Source: ZC4RG35 sp964388105 (GTDB lineage Bacteria > Actinomycetota > Acidimicrobiia > Spongiisociales > ZC4RG35). Taken from it: a DNA stretch of 42,928 nt. Of the stretch, positions 32,913 to 41,056 are shown piece by piece. The position numbers and the translations under genes were made by a program. The notes below the pieces were generated by a model. That model ran no database searches. It saw nothing but the letters and a program-made list of their open reading frames with translations, and had not been told where the DNA came from. Position 1 is the stretch's first letter. Each line of letters begins with the position of its first letter. Location of the stretch: NCBI GenBank assembly GCA_964388105.1, contig CAYLYQ010000016.1, positions 1 to 42,928 of the forward strand, written 5' to 3'.

Positions 32913-32919
32913 GTCGGCG

Positions 32920-33342
32920 GTGCACCGCTCCGAGACCAGGCCAGACGATTACATCGCAGTCCTGCCCGACGATGTCCGTGGTGACATCGAGACACTCGAC
33001 CGGTTGATCGCAGAATCGATGCCCGGAGCCAGCCGGACGCTCTGGGAGGGCGTCTTCTGGGGTGGCACCGAGCAGCGGATCATCGGATACGGCGACTACC
33101 GCAACGAGCGGTCAGACAAGGACACGGTCGAGTGGTTCATTGTCGGGCTCGCCGTCCAGAAGAACCACCTCAGTCTCTACGTCAACGCGGCCGACGAAGA
33201 TGGGTACCTCGTGGCGCGGTATGCGGACGCACTGGGCAAGGCCAAAGTCGGCAGCGCGGTCGTTTCGTTCAAGTCCGCAGCCGATCTTCGTCTCGAGTCG
33301 GTTCGGCAGCTCATCGCCGAGGCGCACCGACTGACTTCTTGA
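32920..33342 (+). CDS. DUF1801-type protein
   Basis: 140 residues from GTG 32920. Family-like segments are YIAVLPDDVRGDIETLDRLI, LWEGVFWGGTEQRIIGYGDY and VSFKSAADLRLESVRQLI. The YdhG/DUF1801 fold is small alpha-beta; an iron-chaperone role has been proposed for a relative, but no general function is set. It is directly downstream of the hypothetical gene, with the pair probably sharing one promoter. Confidence 0.8.
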   Translation: MHRSETRPDDYIAVLPDDVRGDIETLDRLIAESMPGASRTLWEGVFWGGTEQRIIGYGDYRNERSDKDTVEWFIVGLAVQKNHLSLYVNAADEDGYLVARYADALGKAKVGSAVVSFKSAADLRLESVRQLIAEAHRLTS

Positions 33343-33391
33343 CCGGGGCATCACGCAACCGGTGGGCCCGTAAGCGATACTGACCCCCGCC

Positions 33392-35392
33392 GTGCTCGAA
33401 CTGACCAGCACCGTTGAGATCACCATGCTGGTCCTGCTGGTCGTGATCCTCGCCGGCCCGATAGTCGGGGCCAAGCTTCGTGTCCCGGGCCTGCTCGCTC
33501 TCATCTTCCTGGGGATGATCTTCGGGCCGTTCGGGCTCGGCTGGCTCGGCCGTGTGGATCTCGTCTTCGACCTCGGAGCCATTGGGATCCTCTATTTGAT
33601 GTTCCTGGCCGGACTCGGGTTCAACATCAACGCGTTTCACGAGAGCCGCGCCAGCGCGATCGGGTTCGGCCTGCTCTCGTTCGCCTTCCCGTTCGGTCTC
33701 AGCCTGGCTGCAGGGCTCGCCTACTTCGAGACGGGAATCCTCGCCGCTGCGTTGCTCGGCTCCATGTGGGCCTCGAACACGCTCGTGGCGTATCCCGATG
33801 TGCGGGCAGCCGGACTGGAGAACACCCGGGCGGTACGCGACGCCATGTCCGGCGGAGTGGTGGCCGACATGTTGTCTCTCTTCGTCCTGGCTGTAGCGAC
33901 CTCCTACGCGGTGATCGAGACGATCGACGAGGAGGCCCCGGTCCAGGACGCTCCATCGATGCCGCTCTGGCTGAGCATCCCCCTCCTCGTTGGATTCACC
34001 CTCTGGGCCCTGCCGAGACTGGGCGATTGGTTCTTCGTCAGGCTGGGCCGGGAGAGGGTGCAGCGGCTCATCTTCGCCTTGGTGGGCATGGCAGCCAGCG
34101 CCGCCCTCGCCGTGGCGGGAGGGATCGCCGGGATCATCGGCGCGTTCCTGGCCGGGATCGGCCTGAACCGATTGGTTCCCAAGAACAGCGAGCTGATGGA
34201 CCGCATCGACTTCGTCGGGTCCAGCGTGTTCGTCCCCGCCTTCCTCGTCTCGATCGGCCTGCGCATCGATCCGGCGGCCCTGGTGGACCCGGCCACCGTC
34301 CTCATGGGGCTCGTCTTCATCGGGTTGGTCATCGTCGGCAAGGGCCTGTCGGTCCTCGTCGCCGCTCGCTTCTTCGGCTACTCGTTCGCCGAGAAGGGCC
34401 TCATCGGTTCGCTCAGCATCGGGCAGGCGGCGTCGACATTGGCTGTGGGCCAGATCGGGTTGGAACTCGGCCTCTTCGAGCAACGCGTCGTCAACGCCTC
34501 CATCCTCACCATCGTCCTCGCCGCCCTGCTCACTAGCTTCGGCACCCAGTACTTCATCAAGAAGATGCCCGACCCCGAGGTCGAGGTCGGCGCCATCGGG
34601 GAGAGGGTGTTGGTCGACACCAGGGGGATCGCCTCCAACACGCGCTCGCTCGTCGAGTTCGCCGGGCGGATCGCCCGCGGCGACGACGGCGTCCAGTCGC
34701 CCTTCGTGCTTTCACCACGTTGGGACAAGGAGAAGGCGAAGCGCCTCGTCGCCGATGCCGAAGAAGTCGCGCTCGCAGCCGGATACGACACGGAAGGGCT
34801 CATTCGACTGTCGGACTCCTTCGTCGACGGGACGCTCGAGTTGGTCGAGGAGTACGACGCGACCATGGTGGTTCTCGACTGGGCGGGGCCCCGACCGGGA
34901 TACGAGCTCTTCCTCGGCAACGAGCTCGACGACGTCGGGATGGCTTCGCCGGTCGTGGCCGTGGCGGCGCATCTCGTGGGCCCATGGGATCGGGTGGTCG
35001 TCACGCCGGGCAACCGGCAGGTCGGCTGGCACACCGAGGACGCACGGCTCAGCCTCGAGATCGCCGACCGGGTGCGCGGAAGGCGCGACACGCCGCTGGT
35101 GGTCATCGCCCCCGACGAGCAGACCGTGTCCGAGGTCCTGGGGGAGAAGGCCGAGTACGAGTTCATCCGCTCGGGAGCACCCGGCGTCGACCTCCTGCGA
35201 ATCTTGCAGCCAGCAGACCTGGTGGTGGCACCGGCCTACCTGCTCCCGGAGCTGCCTCTGCCCCGCCGGCTTCGTCTGGCGTCTCGCCTGGCGGACCAGA
35301 ATCTCGCCATCGTGGCCGGCCCGAGGCGGCTGGCGGTGGCGCCTCGTTCGATCCCGCACGGGATGGAACGGATGCTCGGCCAGCACGCCTGA
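33392..35392 (+). CDS. CPA2 family cation:proton antiporter with C-terminal USP-like domains
   Basis: 666 residues. Residues 1 to about 395 form a Na+/H+ exchanger domain of twelve or so helices; conserved-type segments are GPIVGAKLRVPGLLALIFLGM, the broken-helix region ASNTLVAYPDVRAAGL, Asp in GGVVADMLSLFVLA, and the domain end GIGLNRLVPKNSELMDRIDFVG. The remainder is soluble and looks like two universal-stress-protein halves (beginning near VLVDTR and WDRVVVTPG). GTG 33392 follows a weak GATACT box. It probably exports Na+ or K+ with pH or nucleotide control through the USP part. Confidence 0.87.
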   Translation: MLELTSTVEITMLVLLVVILAGPIVGAKLRVPGLLALIFLGMIFGPFGLGWLGRVDLVFDLGAIGILYLMFLAGLGFNINAFHESRASAIGFGLLSFAFPFGLSLAAGLAYFETGILAAALLGSMWASNTLVAYPDVRAAGLENTRAVRDAMSGGVVADMLSLFVLAVATSYAVIETIDEEAPVQDAPSMPLWLSIPLLVGFTLWALPRLGDWFFVRLGRERVQRLIFALVGMAASAALAVAGGIAGIIGAFLAGIGLNRLVPKNSELMDRIDFVGSSVFVPAFLVSIGLRIDPAALVDPATVLMGLVFIGLVIVGKGLSVLVAARFFGYSFAEKGLIGSLSIGQAASTLAVGQIGLELGLFEQRVVNASILTIVLAALLTSFGTQYFIKKMPDPEVEVGAIGERVLVDTRGIASNTRSLVEFAGRIARGDDGVQSPFVLSPRWDKEKAKRLVADAEEVALAAGYDTEGLIRLSDSFVDGTLELVEEYDATMVVLDWAGPRPGYELFLGNELDDVGMASPVVAVAAHLVGPWDRVVVTPGNRQVGWHTEDARLSLEIADRVRGRRDTPLVVIAPDEQTVSEVLGEKAEYEFIRSGAPGVDLLRILQPADLVVAPAYLLPELPLPRRLRLASRLADQNLAIVAGPRRLAVAPRSIPHGMERMLGQHA

Positions 35393-35395
35393 GTG

Positions 35396-35995
35396 TTACG
35401 CCCGCGTGATCCCTTCGTCGGTGATGACGAGAATTCCCGGCGGTAGATCGATGGCAGCGACGGTGTGACGGGCGGCCGTCTCCACGAGTACCCGCGGCTC
35501 GGCCGGGACGCGATCCGGGTGGAAGGTGTCCGGGCCGTAGAACTGACCGTACCGGAGCACGGTGCCTCCGAACTCGGTGACCATCCGCTCCAGTGCGGCG
35601 ACGCCATCGGCCCCCGCTCCGGGCGGCAGTTGCCAGGCGAGGCTCTGGGCGAGCAGTCGCGTCGCCTCCGCTGCGCGGGCGGCTTCGATGAGGTTCGCCG
35701 TTCCCTCGATGCGGATCCGGGCGTTGGACTCCGTGAAGTCGGGGAGCCGGGAAGCGTCGTCGGGGAGATCGGTGAGCTCGTGGATCACCACGTCAGGACC
35801 GAACGCCACGACCGCGTCCCGCAGCGCCCCGGCGTCGTAGACGTTGACCACTACTGGTGTCGCGCCCAGCTGGATGATCGAAGCTGCCTTCTCCTTTGAC
35901 CGGGTCGTTCCCGCTACTTCGTGGCCGGCGTCGATCAGCATCGGGACCAGGTGTCGCCCGATCACTCCGGCGGCGCCGGCCAGGAACACCCTCAT
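35396..35995 (-). CDS. NAD-dependent epimerase/dehydratase family protein
   Basis: 199 residues. Rossmann motif GAAGVIGRHL at residues 7-16, then the TTR nucleotide-specificity strand. It is shorter than typical extended SDR proteins (about 300), ending soon after the YGQFYGPDTF segment, which marks the family C-terminal half; substrate-domain parts are missing, so it may be a compact or degenerate member. The classic YxxxK is not clear (AWQLPPGAGADGV is in that place). ATG 35995 overlaps the upstream channel stop by ATGA. Confidence 0.75.
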   Translation of the reverse strand: MRVFLAGAAGVIGRHLVPMLIDAGHEVAGTTRSKEKAASIIQLGATPVVVNVYDAGALRDAVVAFGPDVVIHELTDLPDDASRLPDFTESNARIRIEGTANLIEAARAAEATRLLAQSLAWQLPPGAGADGVAALERMVTEFGGTVLRYGQFYGPDTFHPDRVPAEPRVLVETAARHTVAAIDLPPGILVITDEGITRA

Positions 35996-36654
35996 GCCTG
36001 GCCTCCCATCCTTCGTTGGACACGGAACCAGGCCGGAACGGGTGTGTGCCAGTGATAGCGCACGGCGAGAAGCCTGATCACGGCCGTTCCGGCCGCGCAG
36101 GCGAGAAGGACCTCGAGACTGGCGCTCTCGTTGGAGGCGGCAAACGCGGCTGAAAGAGCTCCCACCACGGCCGGTACCACGTAGAGCTCGCTCTTTCCCT
36201 GGAACACCTGCGGCACCCCGGCGACGAGAATATCCCGAACCACTCCGCCGCCCACGGCGGCCACCGCCCCCACGAAGGTGGCACCCAACAGTCCCAGGCC
36301 GCCCACCATCACTGCCTTGCTTCCGCCAATGGCGGCGAACATCCCCAGCCCGATTGCGTCCAGCACGAGCACGCTCCGGAATCGCCGTTCGGCCATCTGG
36401 GGGAGGACGACCACCAGGACCACTGCTCCCAGCACCACCATCAGATAGAGGTCGTCGGTGACCAACTGGGGTGGCAAGGCCCCGATGAGAACGTCCCTCG
36501 TGAGCCCGCCGAAGAGCCCGGCAGCAACGGCAAGTGCTGCGACCCCGACGAGATCGAGCCCGTGCCTGAGTGCCTGCCAGCCGCCGGACAAGGCGAAGGC
36601 GAGTATCCCGATCAGGTCCAGCGCTCGCACGAAAGCCGGTACGTAATCGTCCAT
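35992..36654 (-). CDS. TRIC-type (UPF0126) cation channel family protein
   Basis: About 220 residues, seven membrane helices in two similar halves: LDLIGILAFALSGGWQALRHGLDLVG...GLTRDVLIG and LDAIGLGMFAAIGGSKA...GGGVVRDILVAG. This doubling and the GGGxxRD motifs are typical of prokaryotic TRIC channels, which form K+-permeable trimers. ATG 36654 is preferred because family proteins start just before the first helix; ATG 36675 seven codons upstream is possible. Coupled to the epimerase by a 4-nt overlap. Confidence 0.85.
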   Translation of the reverse strand: MDDYVPAFVRALDLIGILAFALSGGWQALRHGLDLVGVAALAVAAGLFGGLTRDVLIGALPPQLVTDDLYLMVVLGAVVLVVVLPQMAERRFRSVLVLDAIGLGMFAAIGGSKAVMVGGLGLLGATFVGAVAAVGGGVVRDILVAGVPQVFQGKSELYVVPAVVGALSAAFAASNESASLEVLLACAAGTAVIRLLAVRYHWHTPVPAWFRVQRRMGGQA

Positions 36655-36709
36655 CGGGGCGCCGACGATAGCCATGGCGGCTGCGACGGCCAGTGGTGAC
36701 CTTCGACTC

Positions 36710-36737
36710 TTGCCCTGGCGCTGCCGATTCGTATGGT
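36710..36737 (+). promoter_or_regulatory. Promoter of small glycine-rich membrane protein
   Basis: TTGCCC (36710-36715) and TATGGT (36732-36737) with 16-nt spacing, followed by a leader with Shine-Dalgarno AAAGGAG ahead of ATG 36759. Confidence 0.5.
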
Positions 36738-36758
36738 CGGGATGACGAAAGGAGCCAC

Positions 36759-36923
36759 ATGAAGTTTCAATGGACTGGCGTCGGCGTCGTGATTGGAGCC
36801 GCGCTGGGTCTTCTCTTCGGCTTGCTCATGTTCGACGGTGCCTGGTGGGCACCGACTGTGGGTGCCGCCGTGGGCATCGTGGTTGGAGCGATCGCAGACG
36901 GCCAGGCAACCCGCCGCGGTTGA
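36759..36923 (+). CDS. Small glycine-zipper membrane protein
   Basis: 54 residues, two hydrophobic helices rich in small residues: GVVIGAALGLLFGLLMF and APTVGAAVGIVVGAIADG. The GxxxG-like spacing suggests helix packing. The ATG has a strong Shine-Dalgarno. Upstream in-frame codons to 36693 overlap the promoter and are not needed. The function is unknown. Its stop abuts the convergent methyltransferase stop with no base between. Confidence 0.75.
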   Translation: MKFQWTGVGVVIGAALGLLFGLLMFDGAWWAPTVGAAVGIVVGAIADGQATRRG

Positions 36924-37718
36924 TCAGCGAGGGTTCACCGCTCTGGCGGCGCGAGCAGTGGCGCCGAGGCTGAAGGCGCCGGACGGCGAACCGACCTTCC
37001 GGAAGAGCTCCTGGCGTACCGCCTCGCGTGCCTCGGGTGGGAGAGCGACGGCATAGGAGCCCGCGGGCCCGATGCCGGCGAGGAATCCCGCCCAGAACTC
37101 GTCGAAACCGGTGTACGTGCTCGCCACTTCCAGGACCGTTTCCTCCACCTCTTTGAAGCCGGCCTCCCGGTACAGGTCGGCGATCTCACCCTTCTTGCCG
37201 AAGCGCAGCACCTTGTGCTCGTCGGGGGCCGACGGGTCGACTGTCTGCGCTGCATCCCAGAACGCACGAAGCATCTCCATGCCGGCACCGAAGTCCCACA
37301 CGCATGCGGCCACGGTCCCGCCTGGGCGAACCACCCGCCGCAGTTCCCGCGCCCCCGTCTCGGGATCGGACACGAAGTGCAGCACCAGTTGGGCGAGTGC
37401 GATGTCGAATGCTGAGTCCTCGAAGGGAATGGCCTCCAGCCGGCCCACCCGGACATCGGCGCCAGGGAAAGACGCTTGCGCTTCCGTGGCGAACGACTCG
37501 GACGGGTCGAATGCAGCCACTGATGAAGCGCCCAGGCGCTCGACGAGAACCCTCGTGAGCGCCCCAGGCCCGCATCCGACATCGAGCGCCCTCTGGCCCG
37601 ATGCGACACCCGCGAATTCGGCGAAAGCCGGAGCCAGCCTGACTGAGTAGCGGCCCATGAACGAGTTGTAGGCGGCGCCCGAAGTCTTGAACGTGGCAGC
37701 TCCCGGGGTGGGATCCAT
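36924..37718 (-). CDS. Class I SAM-dependent methyltransferase
   Basis: 264 residues. SAM-binding motif I ALDVGCGPGALTRVL is near residue 45, the acidic loop AAFDPSESF follows, then motif II-like FDIALAQLVLHFVSD and LRRVVRPGGTV. This is the UbiE/Methyltransf_11 type, acting on a small molecule; the substrate is not predictable. A Shine-Dalgarno GGAGGG lies 4 nt before ATG 37718. It is downstream of the adenylate cyclase gene on the same strand, 48 nt away. Confidence 0.88.
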   Translation of the reverse strand: MDPTPGAATFKTSGAAYNSFMGRYSVRLAPAFAEFAGVASGQRALDVGCGPGALTRVLVERLGASSVAAFDPSESFATEAQASFPGADVRVGRLEAIPFEDSAFDIALAQLVLHFVSDPETGARELRRVVRPGGTVAACVWDFGAGMEMLRAFWDAAQTVDPSAPDEHKVLRFGKKGEIADLYREAGFKEVEETVLEVASTYTGFDEFWAGFLAGIGPAGSYAVALPPEAREAVRQELFRKVGSPSGAFSLGATARAARAVNPR

Positions 37719-37766
37719 TAGGCCCTCCGATTCGGGGCGACGATACCGCCCTCGGGCGCCCGGCGG

Positions 37767-39023
37767 TCAGGCCATGATTAGGAAGGTGCTGACCTCGCCG
37801 ATCCCCTTCAGCTCAACCATCCCCCGCGGCTCGAAGCTGAACCGCTCCTCGGTGAGAGCCTTGGTGGCCTCGCTGACGTGGACGCGCCCAGGGACACCGG
37901 TTGACTCCAGCCTCGCCGCAACATTCACGGTGTCGCCCCAGACGTCGTAGGCGAAGCGGCGATTGCCGATCACCCCACCCGCCACCGGCCCCGAGTGCAC
38001 TCCCACCCGGAGCCTCAGGTTGGGGAATTGCCCAGCGTCTGACGTCGCTGCGATCATCGCCATGGCCAGCTCGAGGGTGCGTTCGGCGTGGTGTTCCAAT
38101 GGATCCGGCAGGCCGCCGACCGCCATGTAGCAGTCGCCGATCGTCTTGATCTTCTCCAGGCCCCCTTCGGTGACGAGGTCGTCGAAGTAGGAGTACAGGT
38201 CACTGAGCATCGTGATCACCTCGGAAGCGGACATTCGTGCCGTGAGCGGGGTGAAGCCCACGATGTCGGCGAACACGACGGAGACATCTGGGAAAGAGTC
38301 GGCGATCGGCCGTTCCCCGTCCTTGAGTCGTTGGGACACAGAAGCCGGGAGGATGTTCCTCAATAGCCGTTCCGACTCGGCCTGCGCCACCGCCAGGGCG
38401 ACCGTCTGCTCTTCGATGACCTGGCGTTGGTGCCACTCCTGGCGTCGATTCCGTTCGATGAGGCGCAGTCCGATCAGGCTCCCCAGACCGGCCGCGAGAT
38501 AGATGAAGACATCCAGGGCGAGGCTCCCGTCCCCGTCGTACAGGAACGCCGCAGCTGTCACTCCGACACCGATGATCACTGTTCTCGCCACGGCGTGGAT
38601 GAACCGGGTCCGGCTGACGATCCCGAACACGAAGAGCAGCATGATGGCGGCGACCGCATATCCACGGATCGTGCCGGCGGCATCCGCGAGCAGGAGTATG
38701 ACCAAGCCGTTCGCCGAAGTGAGCGCAGTCGCCAGCGAGTGCTGGCGGTTCATCGTCGGTGCCCAGCGGGACAAGAGGAGGCACAGCGCCCCAACCCCGG
38801 CCATCAGTCCGCACACCAAGCGGGCAAGGCCCGCTTCGATGTCGGTGCCGATGGGGAGCACGAAAGCTGCCATCGCCCACAGCACCAGTGTCGCCCCGGT
38901 GATGATCCGGTAGCCGCCGAGCCCCTTGGCGCCCTCGTCGAACTGGTAGACGCGCTCCACCTCGTCGTCGAGGAAGCGAAGTGTCAGAGGATGTAGGGCT
39001 CCACGTTCGAGGAATCCAGCCAC
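37767..39023 (-). CDS. Membrane-bound class III adenylate cyclase
   Basis: 418 residues: six N-terminal membrane helices (about 40-190), a short coiled linker (EEQTVALAVAQAESERLLRNILP) and a catalytic domain (about 235-415). Metal-binding Asp253 (VVFADIVGFT) and Asp297 (TIGDCYM), adenine-selecting Lys293 and Asp360 (FAYDVWGDTVN), and transition-state Asn367 and Arg371 are all present, so an active ATP cyclase is expected. GTG 39023 follows a TAGGAT box by 6 nt. Confidence 0.93.
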   Translation of the reverse strand: MAGFLERGALHPLTLRFLDDEVERVYQFDEGAKGLGGYRIITGATLVLWAMAAFVLPIGTDIEAGLARLVCGLMAGVGALCLLLSRWAPTMNRQHSLATALTSANGLVILLLADAAGTIRGYAVAAIMLLFVFGIVSRTRFIHAVARTVIIGVGVTAAAFLYDGDGSLALDVFIYLAAGLGSLIGLRLIERNRRQEWHQRQVIEEQTVALAVAQAESERLLRNILPASVSQRLKDGERPIADSFPDVSVVFADIVGFTPLTARMSASEVITMLSDLYSYFDDLVTEGGLEKIKTIGDCYMAVGGLPDPLEHHAERTLELAMAMIAATSDAGQFPNLRLRVGVHSGPVAGGVIGNRRFAYDVWGDTVNVAARLESTGVPGRVHVSEATKALTEERFSFEPRGMVELKGIGEVSTFLIMA

Positions 39024-39035
39024 CTGGCGATCCTA
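39024..39035 (-). promoter_or_regulatory. -10 box before adenylate cyclase (TAGGAT-N6-GTG)
   Basis: On the minus strand TAGGAT (39035-39030) is 6 nt from GTG 39023. It lies in the 43-nt spacer after the GNAT-GNAT gene. Confidence 0.5.
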
Positions 39036-39066
39036 CGGGTTTGCTTCCGGGGACGGGACGTGAATG

Positions 39067-40092
39067 TCAGTCGAGAGCGAGTCTGGCTTCGGTTTCGCCC
39101 TCGACGATCCGACCGGTGGGGATGAATCCCAGTCGTTCGTAAAACGGCCTCGGAGAACCGGGACCTTCCTCCCAACTGACGACGATCCCGGACTCGCCGC
39201 TGTTACGGCAGTCGGCGATGAGCCGTTCGATGATGCGCTCGCCGATACCACGACGCTGATGACGCCTGTCGATCAGAAGGCGCCACAGGTAAGGCTCGGG
39301 GTGGTGCTCCGTCACCATGGCCAACATCACGAAGCCAACCATCTCGCCGTCCGCCTCCACAGCCCGCATCCAGGGGACCACCGGTGCCCCGTCGACCTCC
39401 TCGGGGAACAGGGCATCGGCGTAGGACCAGAGCATCGGAGCGACGAAAGCCTCCTGCGATTGGTGCGTCTTGAGGCGGGCGACCAAGTAGTAGTTGTCAG
39501 GGGTGATCTCGATGAGCTCCACCTTCTCGGGTGAGTGGCGCGGCCGACTGGTCCAGGAGTCGCGGTCCTCCCGGGTCATGCCGTAGATCAAATCGTCGGA
39601 AACCTCTCCCGCCTTCCAGTAGGAGCTTCGAGTCCTTCCCTCGTAGAGGAAACCCGTCCGCTCCAGCAGTCGGGCCGACGCCAAGTTGGCTGGGTCGAGC
39701 ATGCCGAAAACGCGGGTCACGTCGAGCTCGTCGAACAGATAGTCGACGAGTGCGGTCAGAGCCTCGGCGGCGTAGCCCCGACCCCAATGAGGTGGGTCGA
39801 ACGAGTACCCGACTTCGGCGGTGCGCCCTTGCCATGTGAGACTCACTCCGAGGTCGCCGACCGGCTGCCCGCTTGGGAGGGTGACCATCGCGTTCCACCA
39901 CTCCCCATCTGTCGGCTGGCCCAGGGCGATGATCGAGTCGACAACGGCTTGTGCCTGTTCCATGGGGAACGGGAAGTCCCAGTCCTGCAGCTTCGCCACC
40001 TCGGGACTGTTACGGCGGGCGTGGAAGACGGCGACGTCGTCAAGTTCGAACGGTCGGATGACGAGTCGCTCGGTGCGGATGGGCTGGAACAT
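39067..40092 (-). CDS. Tandem GNAT acetyltransferase (RimJ/RimL-type plus second GNAT)
   Basis: 341 residues containing two acetyltransferase domains. Domain 1 (about 1-180) is RimJ/RimL-like: TERLVIRPFELDDVAVFHARR, GYSFDPPHWGRGYAAEALTALVDYLF, NLASARLLERTGF. Domain 2 (about 190-341) has WRLLIDRRHQRRGIGERIIERLIA and PRPFYERLGFIPTG, resembling BltD/SpeG-like GNATs. Each has its own acetyl-CoA loop. Both halves run in one frame without a stop, so this looks like a real fusion. Substrates are unknown; small amines or protein N-termini are possible. Confidence 0.85.
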   Translation of the reverse strand: MFQPIRTERLVIRPFELDDVAVFHARRNSPEVAKLQDWDFPFPMEQAQAVVDSIIALGQPTDGEWWNAMVTLPSGQPVGDLGVSLTWQGRTAEVGYSFDPPHWGRGYAAEALTALVDYLFDELDVTRVFGMLDPANLASARLLERTGFLYEGRTRSSYWKAGEVSDDLIYGMTREDRDSWTSRPRHSPEKVELIEITPDNYYLVARLKTHQSQEAFVAPMLWSYADALFPEEVDGAPVVPWMRAVEADGEMVGFVMLAMVTEHHPEPYLWRLLIDRRHQRRGIGERIIERLIADCRNSGESGIVVSWEEGPGSPRPFYERLGFIPTGRIVEGETEARLALD

Positions 40093-40480
40093 GGCCGGCG
40101 GATTCTGCTGTCATCGGCCGCGGCGTGCCGACTATTTGCCACGGCAGGCGCTGGTCGCCCGTGTTCCAGGTCGGCGTTTCGCAACGGATGACGGTCCCGC
40201 TCGCTCGGACTGCGACATCGAGGGGACCTGAGGGCGGGCTGCATTACTGATTCGCCTCACGCCGTCGGCCCGCAAAAAAGAATTTCCCGGGCCGAGAAGT
40301 GGGGGAGTGGATGGTCGACCACGTTGGCCGACCAGATCGGACGCTCGGTGGAGTGCGCGATCGCGCCCCAGGAGGGAGCCTCCGCCTCGTTTGATCGTTC
40401 TCCGGCCGGGGGTAGGGCGGCCGGGCGTTCGGAGATTCCGGACGTTGAACTGCCCCTCGTCGGGCAGAAAGGAGAAGGCG
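40093..40480 (+). promoter_or_regulatory. Hairpin-rich intergenic leader before TasA-like gene
   Basis: No gene was seen in this 388-nt stretch. Hairpins on the plus strand: an 8-bp stem TCGGCCCG/CGGGCCGA at 40265-40295 with a 15-nt A-rich loop, GGAGG/CCTCC near 40375, CGGCCG pairs near 40400-40430, and CTGCCC/GGGCAG at 40450-40467 ending directly before the ribosome-binding site AAAGGAG. Such structure could be a 5' regulatory leader, but no known riboswitch consensus was recognised. The minus-strand GNAT-GNAT promoter also lies here (CAGAAT about 9 nt before its ATG, weak). Confidence 0.4.
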
Positions 40481-41056
40481 ATGCGCAAAACGAGACGATC
40501 GCTTTCGATCATGGTCGGAGGCCTGCTTGCCGGGCTGCTGGCCTTCGGCACCGTAGGCAGCGGTGCTTGGTTCACCGACCAGGCCGTCATTGCCGGCAAT
40601 ACCGTGGGGACAGGAGTCCTCTCCATCGACATCCGCGAGGAGTCTTCGGTGGCCCAGCCGTTCGCGGTTGGCGACCTGAAGCCGGGAGGCGATTGGCAAG
40701 GGCCGTTCCCGTTCGGGATCTACAACGACGGCAACATGCCACTCGTCTACGACATCAGCTCGAACGTGACGGACGACCCTTCCGGGCTCGCCCCGATGGT
40801 CAACGTCCGGCTGATCCCGTACCACGGCGGTCCGGTGACGCCGGGCTGTGAAGACGAGGCCGCGTTCGAGGGCTCGCTGCCCGAGCTGGCCGCGTCCATC
40901 TCGGACTCGATCACGGGCCAGGAGGCTCTCGAGGCCAACATCACCCACACCTGGAAGCTGTGCTTCCAGCTGGATGATGAGGCCGACGCCGGCGCTCAGG
41001 GAGCTGCTGCGACGTTCGACGTCGTCGTCGACGCCAAGCAGACCGATGCGCCCTGA
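40481..41056 (+). CDS. TasA/camelysin-like secreted protein with SipW-type signal peptide
   Basis: 191 residues. A basic N-terminus and hydrophobic segment are followed by GSGAWFTDQAVIAGNTVGTG, the pattern of SipW-dependent signal peptides (A-W-F-T-D...GN). The mature part is a beta-rich domain (WQGPFPFGIYNDGNMPLVYDISSNV... LEANITHTWKLCFQL) like the TasA/CalY family, whose members make extracellular fibres in Bacillus or act as metalloprotease-like camelysin. A Shine-Dalgarno AAAGGAG fixes ATG 40481. The signal-peptidase gene directly follows and overlaps its end. Confidence 0.83.
   Translation: MRKTRRSLSIMVGGLLAGLLAFGTVGSGAWFTDQAVIAGNTVGTGVLSIDIREESSVAQPFAVGDLKPGGDWQGPFPFGIYNDGNMPLVYDISSNVTDDPSGLAPMVNVRLIPYHGGPVTPGCEDEAAFEGSLPELAASISDSITGQEALEANITHTWKLCFQLDDEADAGAQGAAATFDVVVDAKQTDAP

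Noticed and set aside
40260..40480. Known cyclic di-GMP or ydaO-type riboswitch before the TasA-like gene
   Set aside because: Hairpins are present, but the conserved sequence blocks of these riboswitch classes were not found by eye.
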